Part shown: in pieces, positions 52,870 to 62,312 of the stretch
Layout of the letters: each line of letters starts with the position of its first letter
Position numbering within the stretch: the stretch's first letter is position 1
Source of the DNA: Sphingomicrobium astaxanthinifaciens
Lineage (GTDB): Bacteria > Pseudomonadota > Alphaproteobacteria > Sphingomonadales > Sphingomonadaceae
Direction of reading: 5' to 3'
DNA length: 64,000 nucleotides
NCBI RefSeq assembly: GCF_022865105.1
Contig: NZ_JAKNYM010000002.1
Location: 529,501-593,500, forward strand
Translations under genes and position numbers: made by a program
Notes under the pieces: generated by a model
Told to the model about the DNA's origin: nothing
Database searches by the model: none
What the model saw: the letters and a program-made list of their open reading frames with translations, nothing else

Positions 52870-53090
52870 CTCTATTCTCTCCTGACGGGGGCGGGACGGC
52901 GCCCCGGAAACCTTTTGCGGCGGCGATTCTTGGACAGCGCCCGAGCGAACACAAGCGCGACGGCCGCGCCGCGTGCGCTTCTTCGCGCCATTGTGGCGGG
53001 TAGGACACGGCGCCGCCGACGATCGGTTAAAACGCTGTCCTACAGCGAACCGGAATGGTTATATGGGGCGACTCGACCAAGGAGACCGCG

Positions 53091-53678
53091 ATGCGCCCCG
53101 ACGACTTTTCCAGCCCCGAGCAGCGGGTCGATTTCCTCGACCGGCTGGTCGACCGCCTGATCGACCGCGAGGGCGGTTATGTCGACCATGCCGACGACGC
53201 CGGCGGGGCGACCCGCTTCGGCATCACCGAGCGGGTGGCGCGGGCGCACGGCTATGACGGCCCGATGGCGCTGCTGCCGCGCGCCGAGGCGCGCGCCATC
53301 TATCGCCGGCTCTACTGGCTGCGCCCGCGCTTCGACGAGGTCGCGCAGGTCGCGCCCGGGGTGGCGGCCGAACTGTTCGATACGGGCGCCAACATGGGGC
53401 CCGCGGTCGCCGCGACCTTCCTGCAGCGCGCGCTGACCGCGCTCAACCGGCAGGGGCGCGACTATCCCGACCTCGTCCCCGACGGGCGGATCGGCCCGCG
53501 CACGCTGGCCGCGCTGCGCGCCTTCCTCGAGGTGCGCGGGGACGAGGGCGAGACGGTGCTGCTGCGCGCGCTCGAGGCGCTGCAGGGCGAGCGCTACCTG
53601 CGGCTCGCCGAGAAGCGGCCCGCCAACGAGAGCTTCCTCTACGGCTGGCTCGCCAACCGGCTCGGCGACCGCGCATGA
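53091..53678 (+). CDS. GH108-family muramidase/endolysin
   Basis: 195 residues of the glycoside hydrolase 108 / secretion activator family: LIDREGGYVDHADDAGGATR, FGIT, the catalytic-glutamate motif EGGY, GANMGPAVAATFLQRAL and DGRIGPRTLAAL (peptidoglycan-binding domain PG_3-like). No signal peptide. AAGGAGA lies five bases before the ATG. First gene of a phage-like lysis cassette. Confidence 0.9.
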   Translation: MRPDDFSSPEQRVDFLDRLVDRLIDREGGYVDHADDAGGATRFGITERVARAHGYDGPMALLPRAEARAIYRRLYWLRPRFDEVAQVAPGVAAELFDTGANMGPAVAATFLQRALTALNRQGRDYPDLVPDGRIGPRTLAALRAFLEVRGDEGETVLLRALEALQGERYLRLAEKRPANESFLYGWLANRLGDRA

Positions 53679-54001
53679 GGCTGCCCCGCTGGAGCGCGCG
53701 CGACTGGCGCGCGATGCTCGCGCTCGTCGCGACGGTGGCGGGGGCCGCGGTCCTGACCGGCTTGTCGATGTGGCTCGTCGCGACCATCGCCGCGAGCGGG
53801 GCGGGCGACCGGGCGCTCGCGCTGCCCGCGCTCAAGGCGCTGGCGCGCTCGAACTACGGGCTGCTGGTGATCATCGGGACGGTGCTGCTCAGCCTCGGGC
53901 TGGCGATCAACCGCCGCAGCGTGAAGGCGCGCGCGTTCGGCGCCGAGTTCGAGGCCGACGGGGGCGCGCGGCATCCCGACGAGCGGCGCGCCGATGGTTG
54001 A
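53675..54001 (+). CDS. Holin-like small membrane protein
   Basis: 108 residues with two hydrophobic segments (MLALVATVAGAAVLTGLSMW and LLVIIGTVLLSLGLAI) and a charged tail. Its ATG overlaps the endolysin TGA (ATGA). Position and topology suggest a holin; sequence alone does not prove it. Confidence 0.6.
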   Translation: MRLPRWSARDWRAMLALVATVAGAAVLTGLSMWLVATIAASGAGDRALALPALKALARSNYGLLVIIGTVLLSLGLAINRRSVKARAFGAEFEADGGARHPDERRADG

Positions 54002-54307
54002 GCGGTGGCGCGTGCTGTCGCGACGGGGGCGCGCCGCGCTGCTCGCGCTGCTGCTCGCGCCGCTCGCCTGCCAGCAGCGCGCGCGGCCGCCGGGCGCGCC
54101 GCGGTCGACACTATCGCGGCGCATGCGGGAGAACAGCTGGCGGGCGAAGCGCTCGGCCGCCGCAACCGGGAGGAGATCGACCATGCCCAAGGGGCCGAGG
54201 CGCCGGTGGGCGCCGCTGTGTCTGGTGCCGGGCTTGACAGCCTGTGTCGCCGCGCCGCCTATCGTGACGACGAACGCTGCCGATTGCGCGGCGCTGGTGC
54301 CCGCTGA
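53994..54307 (+). pseudogene. Frameshifted i-spanin (Rz)-like gene
   Basis: The ATG at 53994 (overlapping the holin-like stop) gives a membrane helix RAALLALLLAPLACQQRAR, then the frame changes. The continuation in the +2 frame (AVDTIAAHAGEQLAGEALGR, IDHAQGAEAPVGAAVSGAG, SLCRRAAYRDDERCRLRGAG) to a TGA at 54305 looks like the periplasmic part of an alphaproteobacterial i-spanin. One missing base near 54090-54100, in a run of G/C, would restore a single frame. Could be a true decay or a sequencing error. Confidence 0.6.
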
Positions 54308-54521
54308 ATGGCGCGAGGGGGTCGCGGGCGCCACGCTCCCCCCCGAGGCGGCGAGCGTGGGCGACTGGATCGTCTTCGCCGACGCGCAGACCGGGCGGCT
54401 CGACCGCGCCAACGCGCGCACCCGCGACACGCTCGCCATCGTCGAGACCTGCGAGGCGCGGCACGCCGAGGCGCTCGCGCGAGCGCGACGGCGGGGATGG
54501 TTCGCGCGGCTCGGGCTGTGA
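54183..54521 (+). CDS. o-spanin (Rz1)-like lipoprotein
   Basis: 112 residues starting MPKGPRRRWAPLC, with lipobox GLTAC and a Pro-rich start CVAAPP. The rest (VGDWIVFADAQTGRLDRANA, RTRDTLAIVETCEARHAEAL) matches phage Rz1-like/lysis-associated proteins. GGAGGAG lies seven bases before the ATG. It overlaps the Rz-like gene out of frame, the classical Rz/Rz1 arrangement; after the putative frameshift the upstream helix is now fused in frame to it, which would give a 175-residue product. Confidence 0.7.
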   Translation: MPKGPRRRWAPLCLVPGLTACVAAPPIVTTNAADCAALVPAEWREGVAGATLPPEAASVGDWIVFADAQTGRLDRANARTRDTLAIVETCEARHAEALARARRRGWFARLGL

Positions 54522-54566
54522 GCCGGATTGTCGCGCCGCGCGGCGCTTGCTAGGCTCGATAGCGAT

Positions 54567-55511
54567 ATGAAACTGGAACTGTCCCGTCCGGTGCGGCCGC
54601 CCGTCTCGCCGCAGGCCCGCCGCCGGGCGCGACGCTGGGCGCGCCGGCTCGCGGTGGCGGGCGAGACCTCGCTCTACGCGCTCGAGAAAGTCGGGATCTC
54701 GCCGATCGCCATGTTCGACCGGCTGAGCCGGTGGCGCGAGCCCAAGGACGCGGCGCGGCGGGTCGCGCGCGGCGTCACCTATGGCGCGCACCGGCGGCAG
54801 AAGCTCGACGTCTACCTGCCGGTGCGGCGGGGCAGCGCGCCCCTGCCGATCCTGCTGTTCTTCTACGGGGGCGGCTGGGTGAAGGGCGAGCGCGGCGAGT
54901 TCGGCTGGGTCGCGCGGGCGATGGCGGCGCGGGGCTATATGGTGGTGCTGCCCGACTACCGGCTCGCCCCCCAATATCGCTTCCCCGCCTTCATCGAGGA
55001 TGGCGCGCTGGCGGTGAAATGGGCGCTCGACCATGGCGGCGAACTGGGCGGCGATCCCGCGCGGCTCGCGCTGGCCGGGCATAGCGCGGGGGGGCACCTG
55101 GCGGGCATCCTCAGCCTCGATCCGCGCTATCTCGCCGCCGCCGGGGTGGCGCCGGAGGCGATCAGGGCGGCGGCGCTGATCTCGGCGCCGACCAACTTCC
55201 TGCCCTTCGTCGACCCGCGCGCGATCGCCGCGCTCGGGCGGCACCGGCCCGAGCACGAGACCCAGCCCTATCACCTCGCGCACGGGGCGGCGCCGCCGCT
55301 CCTGCTTCTCCACGGGACCGCCGACATCATCGTGCGCGCGCGCAACGCGCAGCAACTGCATCGCAAGGTGCTGGCGGCCGGCGGCGAGGCGGAAATGAAG
55401 CTCTATCGCGGGCTGACCCATTCGGACCCGATCAAGGCGTTCAGCCCGATCGTCGACAAGGCCGATATCGCGGGCGATCTCGACGCTTTCCTGAAAGCGC
55501 GGCTGGGCTGA
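54567..55511 (+). CDS. Alpha/beta hydrolase, hormone-sensitive-lipase type
   Basis: 314 residues. Basic N-terminus, then the alpha/beta fold: [14 protein letters not shown] (oxyanion hole), [16 protein letters not shown], nucleophile in [15 protein letters not shown], Asp in [10 protein letters not shown], and catalytic His in RGLTHSDPI. Esterase of unknown substrate. ATG at 54567 chosen. Confidence 0.88.
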   Translation: MKLELSRPVRPPVSPQARRRARRWARRLAVAGETSLYALEKVGISPIAMFDRLSRWREPKDAARRVARGVTYGAHRRQKLDVYLPVRRGSAPLPILLFFYGGGWVKGERGEFGWVARAMAARGYMVVLPDYRLAPQYRFPAFIEDGALAVKWALDHGGELGGDPARLALAGHSAGGHLAGILSLDPRYLAAAGVAPEAIRAAALISAPTNFLPFVDPRAIAALGRHRPEHETQPYHLAHGAAPPLLLLHGTADIIVRARNAQQLHRKVLAAGGEAEMKLYRGLTHSDPIKAFSPIVDKADIAGDLDAFLKARLG

Positions 55512-55641
55512 TCGCGCATGCCCGATGGCGACCGAGGCGATTCCCAACCGCCGGGGGGCCGCTAGGGCGGGCGCGAGGACGGGCGCGCGGGACGTCACGA
55601 TCGGCTCGGGGGCTTCAAGGCAAGCCCGCGCGCGCCGCCGA

Positions 55642-55671
55642 CTTGAAATCGGGGCGGCTTGTCCCCCACAT
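55642..55671 (+). promoter_or_regulatory. Sigma32 (RpoH)-type promoter of hslV
   Basis: CTTGAAA at 55642-55648 and CCCCACAT at 55664-55671, 15 bases apart, close to the heat-shock consensus (CTTGAAA ... CCCCATNT). The predicted start of transcription is about 55678, at or next to the hslV ATG (55679). Confidence 0.7.
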
Positions 55672-55678
55672 GGCAGGC

Positions 55679-56221
55679 ATGAGCGATACACCCAGGTTTC
55701 ACGGCACCACCATCATCGGCGTCAAGCGCGGCGGCACCACCGTCGTCGCGGGTGACGGGCAGGTGTCGCTCGGCAATACGGTGATGAAGCCCAATGCCAT
55801 CAAGGTCCGCCGCCTCGGGCGCGAGGGCAAGGTGGTGGGGGGCTTTGCCGGCGCCACTGCCGATGCCTTCACGCTGTTCGAGCGGCTCGAGAAAAAGCTC
55901 GAGGCGCATTCGGGCAAGCTGATGCGCGCGGCGGTCGAGCTGGCCAAGGACTGGCGCACCGACAAGTATCTCAGGAACCTCGAGGCGATGATGATCGTCG
56001 CCGATGCCGATACGATGCTGATCGTCACCGGCAATGGCGACGTGTTGGAGCCCGAGGGCGGGATCGCGGCGATCGGGTCGGGGGGCAATTATGCGCTCGC
56101 GGCGGCGCGCGCGCTGTCGGATTACGAGAAGGACGCCGAGAAGCTGGCGCGCAAGGCGATGCAGATCGCCGCCGAGGTGTGCGTCTTCACCAACGACAAC
56201 GTCACGCTCGAGCGGGTCTGA
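55679..56221 (+). CDS. hslV: HslV proteasome-like peptidase
   Basis: Proteolytic core of the HslUV heat-shock protease. 180 residues. The N-terminus [15 protein letters not shown] gives a nine-residue propeptide and catalytic Thr10; [13 protein letters not shown] and [18 protein letters not shown] are typical. ATG at 55679 chosen; ATG 55670 overlaps the -10 box. Ribosome site is weak, consistent with a nearly leaderless transcript. Confidence 0.95.
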   Translation: MSDTPRFHGTTIIGVKRGGTTVVAGDGQVSLGNTVMKPNAIKVRRLGREGKVVGGFAGATADAFTLFERLEKKLEAHSGKLMRAAVELAKDWRTDKYLRNLEAMMIVADADTMLIVTGNGDVLEPEGGIAAIGSGGNYALAAARALSDYEKDAEKLARKAMQIAAEVCVFTNDNVTLERV

Positions 56222-56232
56222 CCGGGGGCGGG

Positions 56233-56787
56233 GTGGGCGCGCGCTTCACCCACCGGCTGGCGCGCGACGACGACCGCCCCGCGCTCGCGGCGCTGATGCG
56301 GCTGGCGATCGACCGGCTGCAGGCGGGTGTGCTCACCCCCGCGCAGATCGCGGCGAGCCACGAGATCATGGGGATCGACCGGCAGCTGATCGCCGATCGC
56401 ACCTATTTCTGCCTGTTCGCGGGGCCGCAGCTGGTCGGCTGTGGCGGGTGGAGCGCGCGGCGCACGCTGTTCGGGGGCGATCACAGCCTCGCGCAGCGCG
56501 CCCCCGAGCGGCTCGACCCCGCGACCGAGCCCGCGCGGATCCGCGCGATGTACACCCACCCCGACCATGCCCGCCGGGGCGTCGGCAGCCGGATCCTCGC
56601 GCTTAGCGAGGCAGCGGCGCGGGGCGCGGGGTTCGAGGCCGCCGAGCTGATGGCGACGCGCGCCGGCGAACCCTTCTACGCGGCCGCGGGCTATCGCGTC
56701 ATCGAACGCACCGCGCATCGCGGCGCCAACGGCGCGCTCGTGCCGCTGGTGCGGATGGGCAAGCGGCTCGAGCGCGCGCCCGCTTGA
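56233..56787 (+). CDS. GNAT-family acetyltransferase
   Basis: 184 residues with the GNAT acetyl-CoA loop [19 protein letters not shown] and LVGCGGWS. The GTG at 56233 gives the usual start. It sits between hslV (11 bases) and hslU (32 bases) in the same direction, so it is part of that transcript; its substrate is unknown. Confidence 0.82.
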   Translation: MGARFTHRLARDDDRPALAALMRLAIDRLQAGVLTPAQIAASHEIMGIDRQLIADRTYFCLFAGPQLVGCGGWSARRTLFGGDHSLAQRAPERLDPATEPARIRAMYTHPDHARRGVGSRILALSEAAARGAGFEAAELMATRAGEPFYAAAGYRVIERTAHRGANGALVPLVRMGKRLERAPA

Positions 56788-56819
56788 AGCGCCACCGTCC
56801 AGCCCCCACCTTCGCCGCC

Positions 56820-58142
56820 ATGACCGAACATATTCCCATCACCAAGTCGCAGCCGCTCACCCCCAAGGCGATCGTCGCCGCCCTCGATGAGCATATCATC
56901 GGCCAGCGGGACGCGAAGAAGGCGGTCGCGGTCGCGCTGCGCAATCGCTGGCGGCGCCAGCAGCTCGGCCCCGAGCTGCGCGCCGAGGTGACCCCCAAGA
57001 ACATCCTGATGATCGGCCCGACGGGGTGCGGCAAGACCGAGATCAGCCGCCGCCTCGCCAAGCTCGCCGACGCGCCCTTCATCAAGGTCGAGGCGACCAA
57101 GTTCACCGAGGTCGGCTATGTCGGGCGCGACGTCGAGCAGATCGCGCGCGACCTCGTCGAGGAAGCGGTGCGATTGGAGCGCGACCGCCGCCGCCGCAAG
57201 GTCAAGCGCGCCGCCGAGGACGCGGCGATGGAACGGCTGCTCGACGCGCTCACCGGCAAGGACAGCTCGCAGGCGACCCGCGCCTCCTTCGCCGAACGCT
57301 TCCGCGACGGCAGCCTCGACGCCGCCGAGGTCGAGATCGACGTGGTCGAGGCGCCCTCGACCCCGTTCGACATCCCCGGGCAGGGCGGGATCGGGATGAT
57401 CAACCTGTCCGACATGATGAAGGGGCTGGGCGGGCAGCTACCGCGCAAGAAGCGCAAGCTGAAGGTGCCCGCCGCCTACGACCGGCTGGTCGAGGAGGAG
57501 GCCGACAAGCGACTGGACGACGACGACGTCAACCGCGCCGCGCTGGAGGATGCGGAGGCCAATGGCATCGTCTTCCTTGACGAGATCGACAAGATCGCGG
57601 TGAGCGACGTGCGCGGCGGCTCGGTCAGCCGCGAGGGCGTCCAGCGCGACCTGCTGCCGCTGATCGAGGGGACGACGGTGGCGACCAAGTACGGGCCCTT
57701 GAAGACCGACCATATCCTGTTCATCGCGAGCGGCGCCTTCCACGTCGCCAAACCCTCCGACATGCTGCCCGAACTGCAGGGGCGGCTGCCGATCCGGGTC
57801 GAGCTGCGCGCGCTGACCAAGGAGGATTTCGTCGCCATCCTCAAGGACACGCGCGCCAGCCTGACCGACCAGTATCGCGCCCTGATGGGGACCGAGGATG
57901 TCGCGGTCGACTTCACCGACGAGGGCATCGAGGCGCTCGCGCGGATCGCCGCCGAGGTCAACGAGAGCGTCGAGAATATCGGCGCACGGCGCTTGCAGAC
58001 GGTGATGGAGAAGCTGCTCGAGGACGTGAGCTTCGAGGCCGAGGACCGCAAGGGCGAGACGGTGGTGGTCGATGCCGCCTTCGTCGAGGCGCAATTGAAG
58101 GACATCGCCGGCGACAGCGACCTGTCGCGCTACGTCCTCTAG
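56820..58142 (+). CDS. hslU: HslU ATPase
   Basis: AAA+ unfoldase partner of HslV. 440 residues. [20 protein letters not shown], Walker [10 protein letters not shown] (66-74), [12 protein letters not shown] pore region, the I-domain 130-230, Walker [10 protein letters not shown] and C-terminal SRYVL, the tail that inserts into HslV. ATG at 56820 fits the family; an in-frame TTG at 56784 is less likely. Confidence 0.96.
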   Translation: MTEHIPITKSQPLTPKAIVAALDEHIIGQRDAKKAVAVALRNRWRRQQLGPELRAEVTPKNILMIGPTGCGKTEISRRLAKLADAPFIKVEATKFTEVGYVGRDVEQIARDLVEEAVRLERDRRRRKVKRAAEDAAMERLLDALTGKDSSQATRASFAERFRDGSLDAAEVEIDVVEAPSTPFDIPGQGGIGMINLSDMMKGLGGQLPRKKRKLKVPAAYDRLVEEEADKRLDDDDVNRAALEDAEANGIVFLDEIDKIAVSDVRGGSVSREGVQRDLLPLIEGTTVATKYGPLKTDHILFIASGAFHVAKPSDMLPELQGRLPIRVELRALTKEDFVAILKDTRASLTDQYRALMGTEDVAVDFTDEGIEALARIAAEVNESVENIGARRLQTVMEKLLEDVSFEAEDRKGETVVVDAAFVEAQLKDIAGDSDLSRYVL

Positions 58143-58858
58143 GGGACGGGCGCCTCGGGCGGGCGGTAGCGCCATGGCAGCCCCTTGGAAAAGGGGGACC
58201 ACAGCGAGCTTTCGACCCCCGCGATGCGCAGGCGGTCGGCGACCCACTGGTTGCAGGTGGCGACAAGGTTGAAGCCGCCCTTGGCCTCGTAAAAGGCGTC
58301 GGAAGCGAAATAGCCCGGGGTGTCGAGCCGTTGCGGCCAGCCGTCGGCGCCGAGGTCGAAGCTCTGCCGCACCGCCTGCCACAGCCGCCGGTATTCGACC
58401 GGGCGCAGGCGCAATTCGGCGGCGGCGAAACGCGCCGGGTCGGTGACATATTGGACGTGCATCACGCGGTCGCCCGCGACCAGCGCGCGCACCGCGGTGG
58501 CGGGGCGCAGGTCGGCCCAGCGCTCGGCCTCGGTATAGATGCCGCGGTCGCCCGAGCCGATCATCACCCAGTCCGCGCGGGCCCACGCCGGTTCGGCGAG
58601 GTCGGCGGCCGGGAAATAGGGCGCCCAGCTGAGCCCGCCCGCCTCGACCGGGAAGACGAGGTCGAGGTGGATGCCGTTGTCGACGAGGTAGACGGTGATG
58701 CCCTCGTCGGGTTCGCGCCAGTCGGCGTTGACCGGGACGAGGCTGCCGAGCGCGGCGAGCCCGAGGTAGAGCGCGAGCGGGGCAAGCAGGAACGCGGCGA
58801 TCCGGCGCGGCCAGCCTGCCTTCCCTCGCTTGGTCGAAGTGCGCTTGCGCCTGGTCAC
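58139..58858 (-). CDS. TIGR02117 family (DUF2459) protein
   Basis: 239 residues. N-terminal membrane helix ([20 protein letters not shown]), then a periplasmic domain with [47 protein letters not shown] and [12 protein letters not shown], the TIGR02117/urease-region signature with a conserved Cys. Function unknown. GTG start with GGGGGAG five bases before. Stop shares CTAG with hslU. Confidence 0.85.
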   Translation of the reverse strand: MTRRKRTSTKRGKAGWPRRIAAFLLAPLALYLGLAALGSLVPVNADWREPDEGITVYLVDNGIHLDLVFPVEAGGLSWAPYFPAADLAEPAWARADWVMIGSGDRGIYTEAERWADLRPATAVRALVAGDRVMHVQYVTDPARFAAAELRLRPVEYRRLWQAVRQSFDLGADGWPQRLDTPGYFASDAFYEAKGGFNLVATCNQWVADRLRIAGVESSLWSPFSKGLPWRYRPPEAPVP

Positions 58859-58988
58859 TAGAGCTCCCCCGTCGCCCCGGCGTGCGGCGGGGGCCCATGG
58901 CGGCTGGGTAGCAGGGCGGTCGCTATTTGTCTCGGCAGGGCGCGAGTGCGGCGTGCCGTTCGGATCGCCATCGCCCGGCTCATCGTTG

Positions 58989-59035
58989 CAAGAGCGGGAA
59001 AGAGCCGCGCCGCGGCTTTTCCCGTCTCGCTCTTG
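58989..59035 (-). other. Long imperfect inverted repeat downstream of tRNA-Pro
   Basis: CAAGAGCGGGAAA...GCCGCG paired with CGCGGC...TTTCCCG...GCTCTTG, about 20 bp of stem with interruptions, just 3' of tRNA-Pro on the minus strand. No T-run; perhaps a processing or termination structure. Confidence 0.5.
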
Positions 59036-59043
59036 AGAAAAAG

Positions 59044-59121
<78 letters not shown>

Positions 59122-59235
59122 ACCGGCCCGCGACCGTTTGGGTCGCCGCGGGACGGACGGGCCTCTAGCCCGGGATGCCGTCCCATGCAAGCGCCTCTGG
59201 CAAATAGTTTGTTCGCATGATAGGCGCCCCGCTGA

Positions 59236-59266
59236 CTTGAAAAACGGGGGGCGGGTTCCGACCATA
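59236..59266 (+). promoter_or_regulatory. Possible sigma32-type promoter of yajC-secDF
   Basis: CTTGAAA at 59236-59242 and CGACCATA at about 59259-59266, similar to the hslV promoter but with a weaker -10. The start codon of yajC is about 36 bases after the predicted start point. Confidence 0.4.
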
Positions 59267-59308
59267 AGCGGATCGCTGCATCCCGACAGCCGAACAAGAG
59301 ACGAATCC

Positions 59309-59635
59309 ATGATCCACTTCCTCGCCGCCGCTGCCGCCGAACCCTCGGGCGCGGTCGCTTTCTTCTTCCAGCTTTTCCCGCTCCTCCTCATCTTCATCAT
59401 CTTCTGGTTCCTGCTGATCCGTCCGCAGCAGAGGAAGATGCGCGACCACCAGGCGCAGATCGCCGCGGTCAAGAAGGGCGACCGCGTCGTCACCGGCGGC
59501 GGGCTGATCGGCAAGGTGACCAAGGTCACCGACGACGAGGTCGAGATCGACCTTGGCGGCGGCAACAAGGTGCGCAGCGTCAAGTCGATGCTCGCCAGCG
59601 TGACCGACAAGACCGCCAAGCCGGCCAACGACTAG
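59309..59635 (+). CDS. yajC: Sec translocase accessory protein YajC
   Basis: 108 residues; one membrane helix (AFFFQLFPLLLIFIIFWFLL) followed by IRPQQRKMRDHQAQIAAVKK and GDRVVTGGGLIGKVTKVTDD. Part of the SecDF-YajC holocomplex. First gene of yajC-secD-secF; secD follows after 10 bases. Confidence 0.96.
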   Translation: MIHFLAAAAAEPSGAVAFFFQLFPLLLIFIIFWFLLIRPQQRKMRDHQAQIAAVKKGDRVVTGGGLIGKVTKVTDDEVEIDLGGGNKVRSVKSMLASVTDKTAKPAND

Positions 59636-59645
59636 GACCCCGACC

Positions 59646-61277
59646 ATGCTCGAATTCGCGCGCTGGAAGGTCTGGGCGGTGTGGGCGATCATCGCCGCCG
59701 GCATCGTCCTGTCGATCCCGAGCATCCTGTCCGAGGAACAGCTCGAATCCTATCCCGACTTCCTGCCGCAGAGCCGGATCAGCCTCGGGCTCGACCTCGC
59801 GGGCGGGTCTTACCTCCTGCTCGAGGCCGACGAGGGCGACCTCGCCAAGCAGCGGCTCACCGCGCAGGAAGAGAATGTCCAGACCGAGCTGCGGGGTGAT
59901 CCGCGCGTGCGGATCGGCGATGTGTCGACCGCCGACGGGCGGCTCTCGTTCATGGTGCGCGATCCCGCCCAGCTCGACGAGGCGGTCGAGCGCCTGCGCG
60001 CGATGACCCAGCCGGTCGGGCTGACCGGGCAGCGCGACTGGAACGTGTCGGTCGAGGATTCGACGCGGATCGTGCTGACCCCCACGGCAGAGGGCGAGCT
60101 GCGCGCGATCGAGGACGCGGTGACGGTCGCGCGCGACGTCGTGCGCCGCCGCATCGACCCGTCGGGCACGCGCGAGGTGACGGTCCGCACGCAAGGGTCG
60201 AACCGCGTGCTGGTGCAGGTCCCCGGGGTCGAGGACCCCGAAGCGCTGAAGGCGCTGATCGGGCGCACCGCCCGGCTCGAGTTCAAGCTCGTCGACCTCG
60301 AGGCCAATCCCGCCCAGCTCAACGCCGGGCGTGCCCCCGTGGGCAGCGAGATCGCGCCCTATCCCGACGCCCCGCTCGGCCTTCCCTTCGTCGGCTATTC
60401 GACCGCAGACGGCGTGCCGGTGATCGCGCTCAAGCGCCGCGTCATCGTCTCGGGCGACCAGCTCGCCAATGCGCAGCAGAGCTTCGACCAGGACGGCAAC
60501 CCCGTCGTCAGCCTCACCTTCAACAGCCAGGGCGCGCGGCGCTTCGGGCGGGTGACGCAGGAAAATGTGCAAAAGCCCTTCGCCATGCTGCTCGACGGCG
60601 CGGTGCTCTCGGCGCCCAACATCAACGAGCCGATCCTCGGCGGGCAGGCGCAGATCAGCGGCAATTTCACCGTCGACAGCGCCAACGATCTCGCGATCGC
60701 GCTGTCCTCGGGCAAGCTGCCGGTCAAGCTCGACGTGGTCGAGGAGCGCACCGTGTCGGCCGACCTCGGCAAGGATTCGATCGAGAAGGGCGCGGTGGCC
60801 GCACTGGTCGCCACGCTCGCGGTGCTGCTCTACATGCTGGCGACCTACGGGCGCTTCGGCGTCTATGCCAACATGGCGCTGATCATCAACGCGTTCATGA
60901 TCCTCGCCGCGATGGCGGTGTTCAACGCCACGCTGACGCTGCCCGGGATCGCGGGCTTCGTGCTCACCATCGGCGCCGCGGTCGACGCCAACGTGCTGAT
61001 CAACGAGCGCATCCGCGAGGAATTGCGCCGCGGGCGCAAGGTCCTCGACGCGATCAAGCATGGCTATGACGAGGCCTCGACCGCGATCTTCGATGCCAAT
61101 ATCACCAACACCATCGCCGCCGCGATCATGTTCTATTTCGGTTCGGGGCCGATCCGCGGGTTCGCGGTCGTGCTCCTGATCGGGATCGTGACCTCGGTGT
61201 GGACCGCGGTGACCTTCACCCGGATGATGGTCACGCTGTGGGTGCGCAAGGCGCGTCCCAAGACGATCGCCGTCTAG
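59646..61277 (+). CDS. secD: Protein translocase subunit SecD
   Basis: 543 residues: N-terminal helix, then the periplasmic SecD domain (SRISLGLDLAGGSYLLLEAD), LFNSQGARRFGRVTQEN region, and the C-terminal six-helix RND-type part with GAAVDANVLINERIREELR, which carries the proton-relay aspartate. SecD and SecF use the proton motive force to pull secreted proteins out of SecYEG. Confidence 0.97.
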   Translation: MLEFARWKVWAVWAIIAAGIVLSIPSILSEEQLESYPDFLPQSRISLGLDLAGGSYLLLEADEGDLAKQRLTAQEENVQTELRGDPRVRIGDVSTADGRLSFMVRDPAQLDEAVERLRAMTQPVGLTGQRDWNVSVEDSTRIVLTPTAEGELRAIEDAVTVARDVVRRRIDPSGTREVTVRTQGSNRVLVQVPGVEDPEALKALIGRTARLEFKLVDLEANPAQLNAGRAPVGSEIAPYPDAPLGLPFVGYSTADGVPVIALKRRVIVSGDQLANAQQSFDQDGNPVVSLTFNSQGARRFGRVTQENVQKPFAMLLDGAVLSAPNINEPILGGQAQISGNFTVDSANDLAIALSSGKLPVKLDVVEERTVSADLGKDSIEKGAVAALVATLAVLLYMLATYGRFGVYANMALIINAFMILAAMAVFNATLTLPGIAGFVLTIGAAVDANVLINERIREELRRGRKVLDAIKHGYDEASTAIFDANITNTIAAAIMFYFGSGPIRGFAVVLLIGIVTSVWTAVTFTRMMVTLWVRKARPKTIAV

Positions 61278-61295
61278 GGAGCGCGGGAAACCATC

Positions 61296-62258
61296 ATGAA
61301 ACTCATCAAGCTTGTCCCCGACAACACCAACATCGACTTCATGCGCTTTCGCAAGATCGCCATCGCGCTCACGATGGCGCTGGCGATCGCCGGGTTCGTG
61401 CTCACCGGCGTGCGCGGGCTCAACCTCGGCATCGACTTCGTCGGCGGCCAGTCGGTGCAGGCCGATTTCGCCCAGCCGGTCGAGATCGAGGAGCTGCGCG
61501 GCAAGGTGAACGGGCTCAACCTGGGCGATGCCTCGATCCAGCAGTTCGGCTCGGACACCGCCTATCGCATCCGCCTGCCCAAGCCCGAGGGCGACGAGGC
61601 GGCGGCCAATGCGGTGGTGAGCGAGCTGCGCGCCATGCTCGAGGCCGAATATCCCGGCGTCGACGTGGGCTCGGGCGAATCGGTCTCGGGCAACGTGTCC
61701 GAGGAACTGGCGATGGACGGCACGCTCAGCCTCGTCTTCGCGATGATCGGTATCGCCGCCTATATCTGGATCCGCTTCGAATGGCAGTTCGGGGTCGGCG
61801 CGCTGGTCACGCTGTTCCACGACATCGGACTGCTGCTCGCCTTCTTCTCGATCACCCAGTTGCAGGTCGACCTCAACATCGTCGCCGCCTTCCTCACGGT
61901 GGTCGGCTACACGCTCAACGACACCGTGGTCATCTACGACCGTATCCGCGAGAACCTGCGCAAATATCGCAAGATGGGGATCGTCGAGCTGATCAACCTG
62001 TCACTGAACGAGACGCTGTCGCGCACCATCACCACCTCGGTGGCGCTGCTGCTGGCGATCGGCGCGCTGCTCCTGTTCGGCCCCGAGGTCATCTTCGGGC
62101 TGACGATCGCGATCTTCCTCGGGCTGTTCATCGGCACCTATTCGTCGATCTACGTGTCGGCGCCGCTGCTCGTGTTCCTCGGGGTCACCTCGGACAGCTT
62201 CGTTCACGACGAGGACAGCGAAGATCGCCAACGCAGGGACGACGGCGCGGTCGTCTGA
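61296..62258 (+). CDS. secF: Protein translocase subunit SecF
   Basis: 320 residues: first helix, GLNLGIDFVGGQSVQADF (SecF signature), and the second helical bundle with VVGYTLNDTVVIYDRIRENL and LSRTITTSVALLLAIGALLL. Ends with an acidic tail HDEDSEDRQRRDDG. 18 bases after secD. Confidence 0.97.
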   Translation: MKLIKLVPDNTNIDFMRFRKIAIALTMALAIAGFVLTGVRGLNLGIDFVGGQSVQADFAQPVEIEELRGKVNGLNLGDASIQQFGSDTAYRIRLPKPEGDEAAANAVVSELRAMLEAEYPGVDVGSGESVSGNVSEELAMDGTLSLVFAMIGIAAYIWIRFEWQFGVGALVTLFHDIGLLLAFFSITQLQVDLNIVAAFLTVVGYTLNDTVVIYDRIRENLRKYRKMGIVELINLSLNETLSRTITTSVALLLAIGALLLFGPEVIFGLTIAIFLGLFIGTYSSIYVSAPLLVFLGVTSDSFVHDEDSEDRQRRDDGAVV

Positions 62259-62312
62259 CACCGCCCTCGCAAAGCCCTTGGCGAGCGATACCCGGAAGGT
62301 TAGAGAACAGTC

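Noticed and set aside
53000-54600. Complete prophage
   Set aside because: Only lysis-type genes are present; no integrase, capsid, tail or att-like repeats, and housekeeping genes flank it.
56784-56819. TTG start giving hslU 12 extra residues
   Set aside because: Extension is not HslU-like and overlaps the GNAT stop; ATG at 56820 fits the family.
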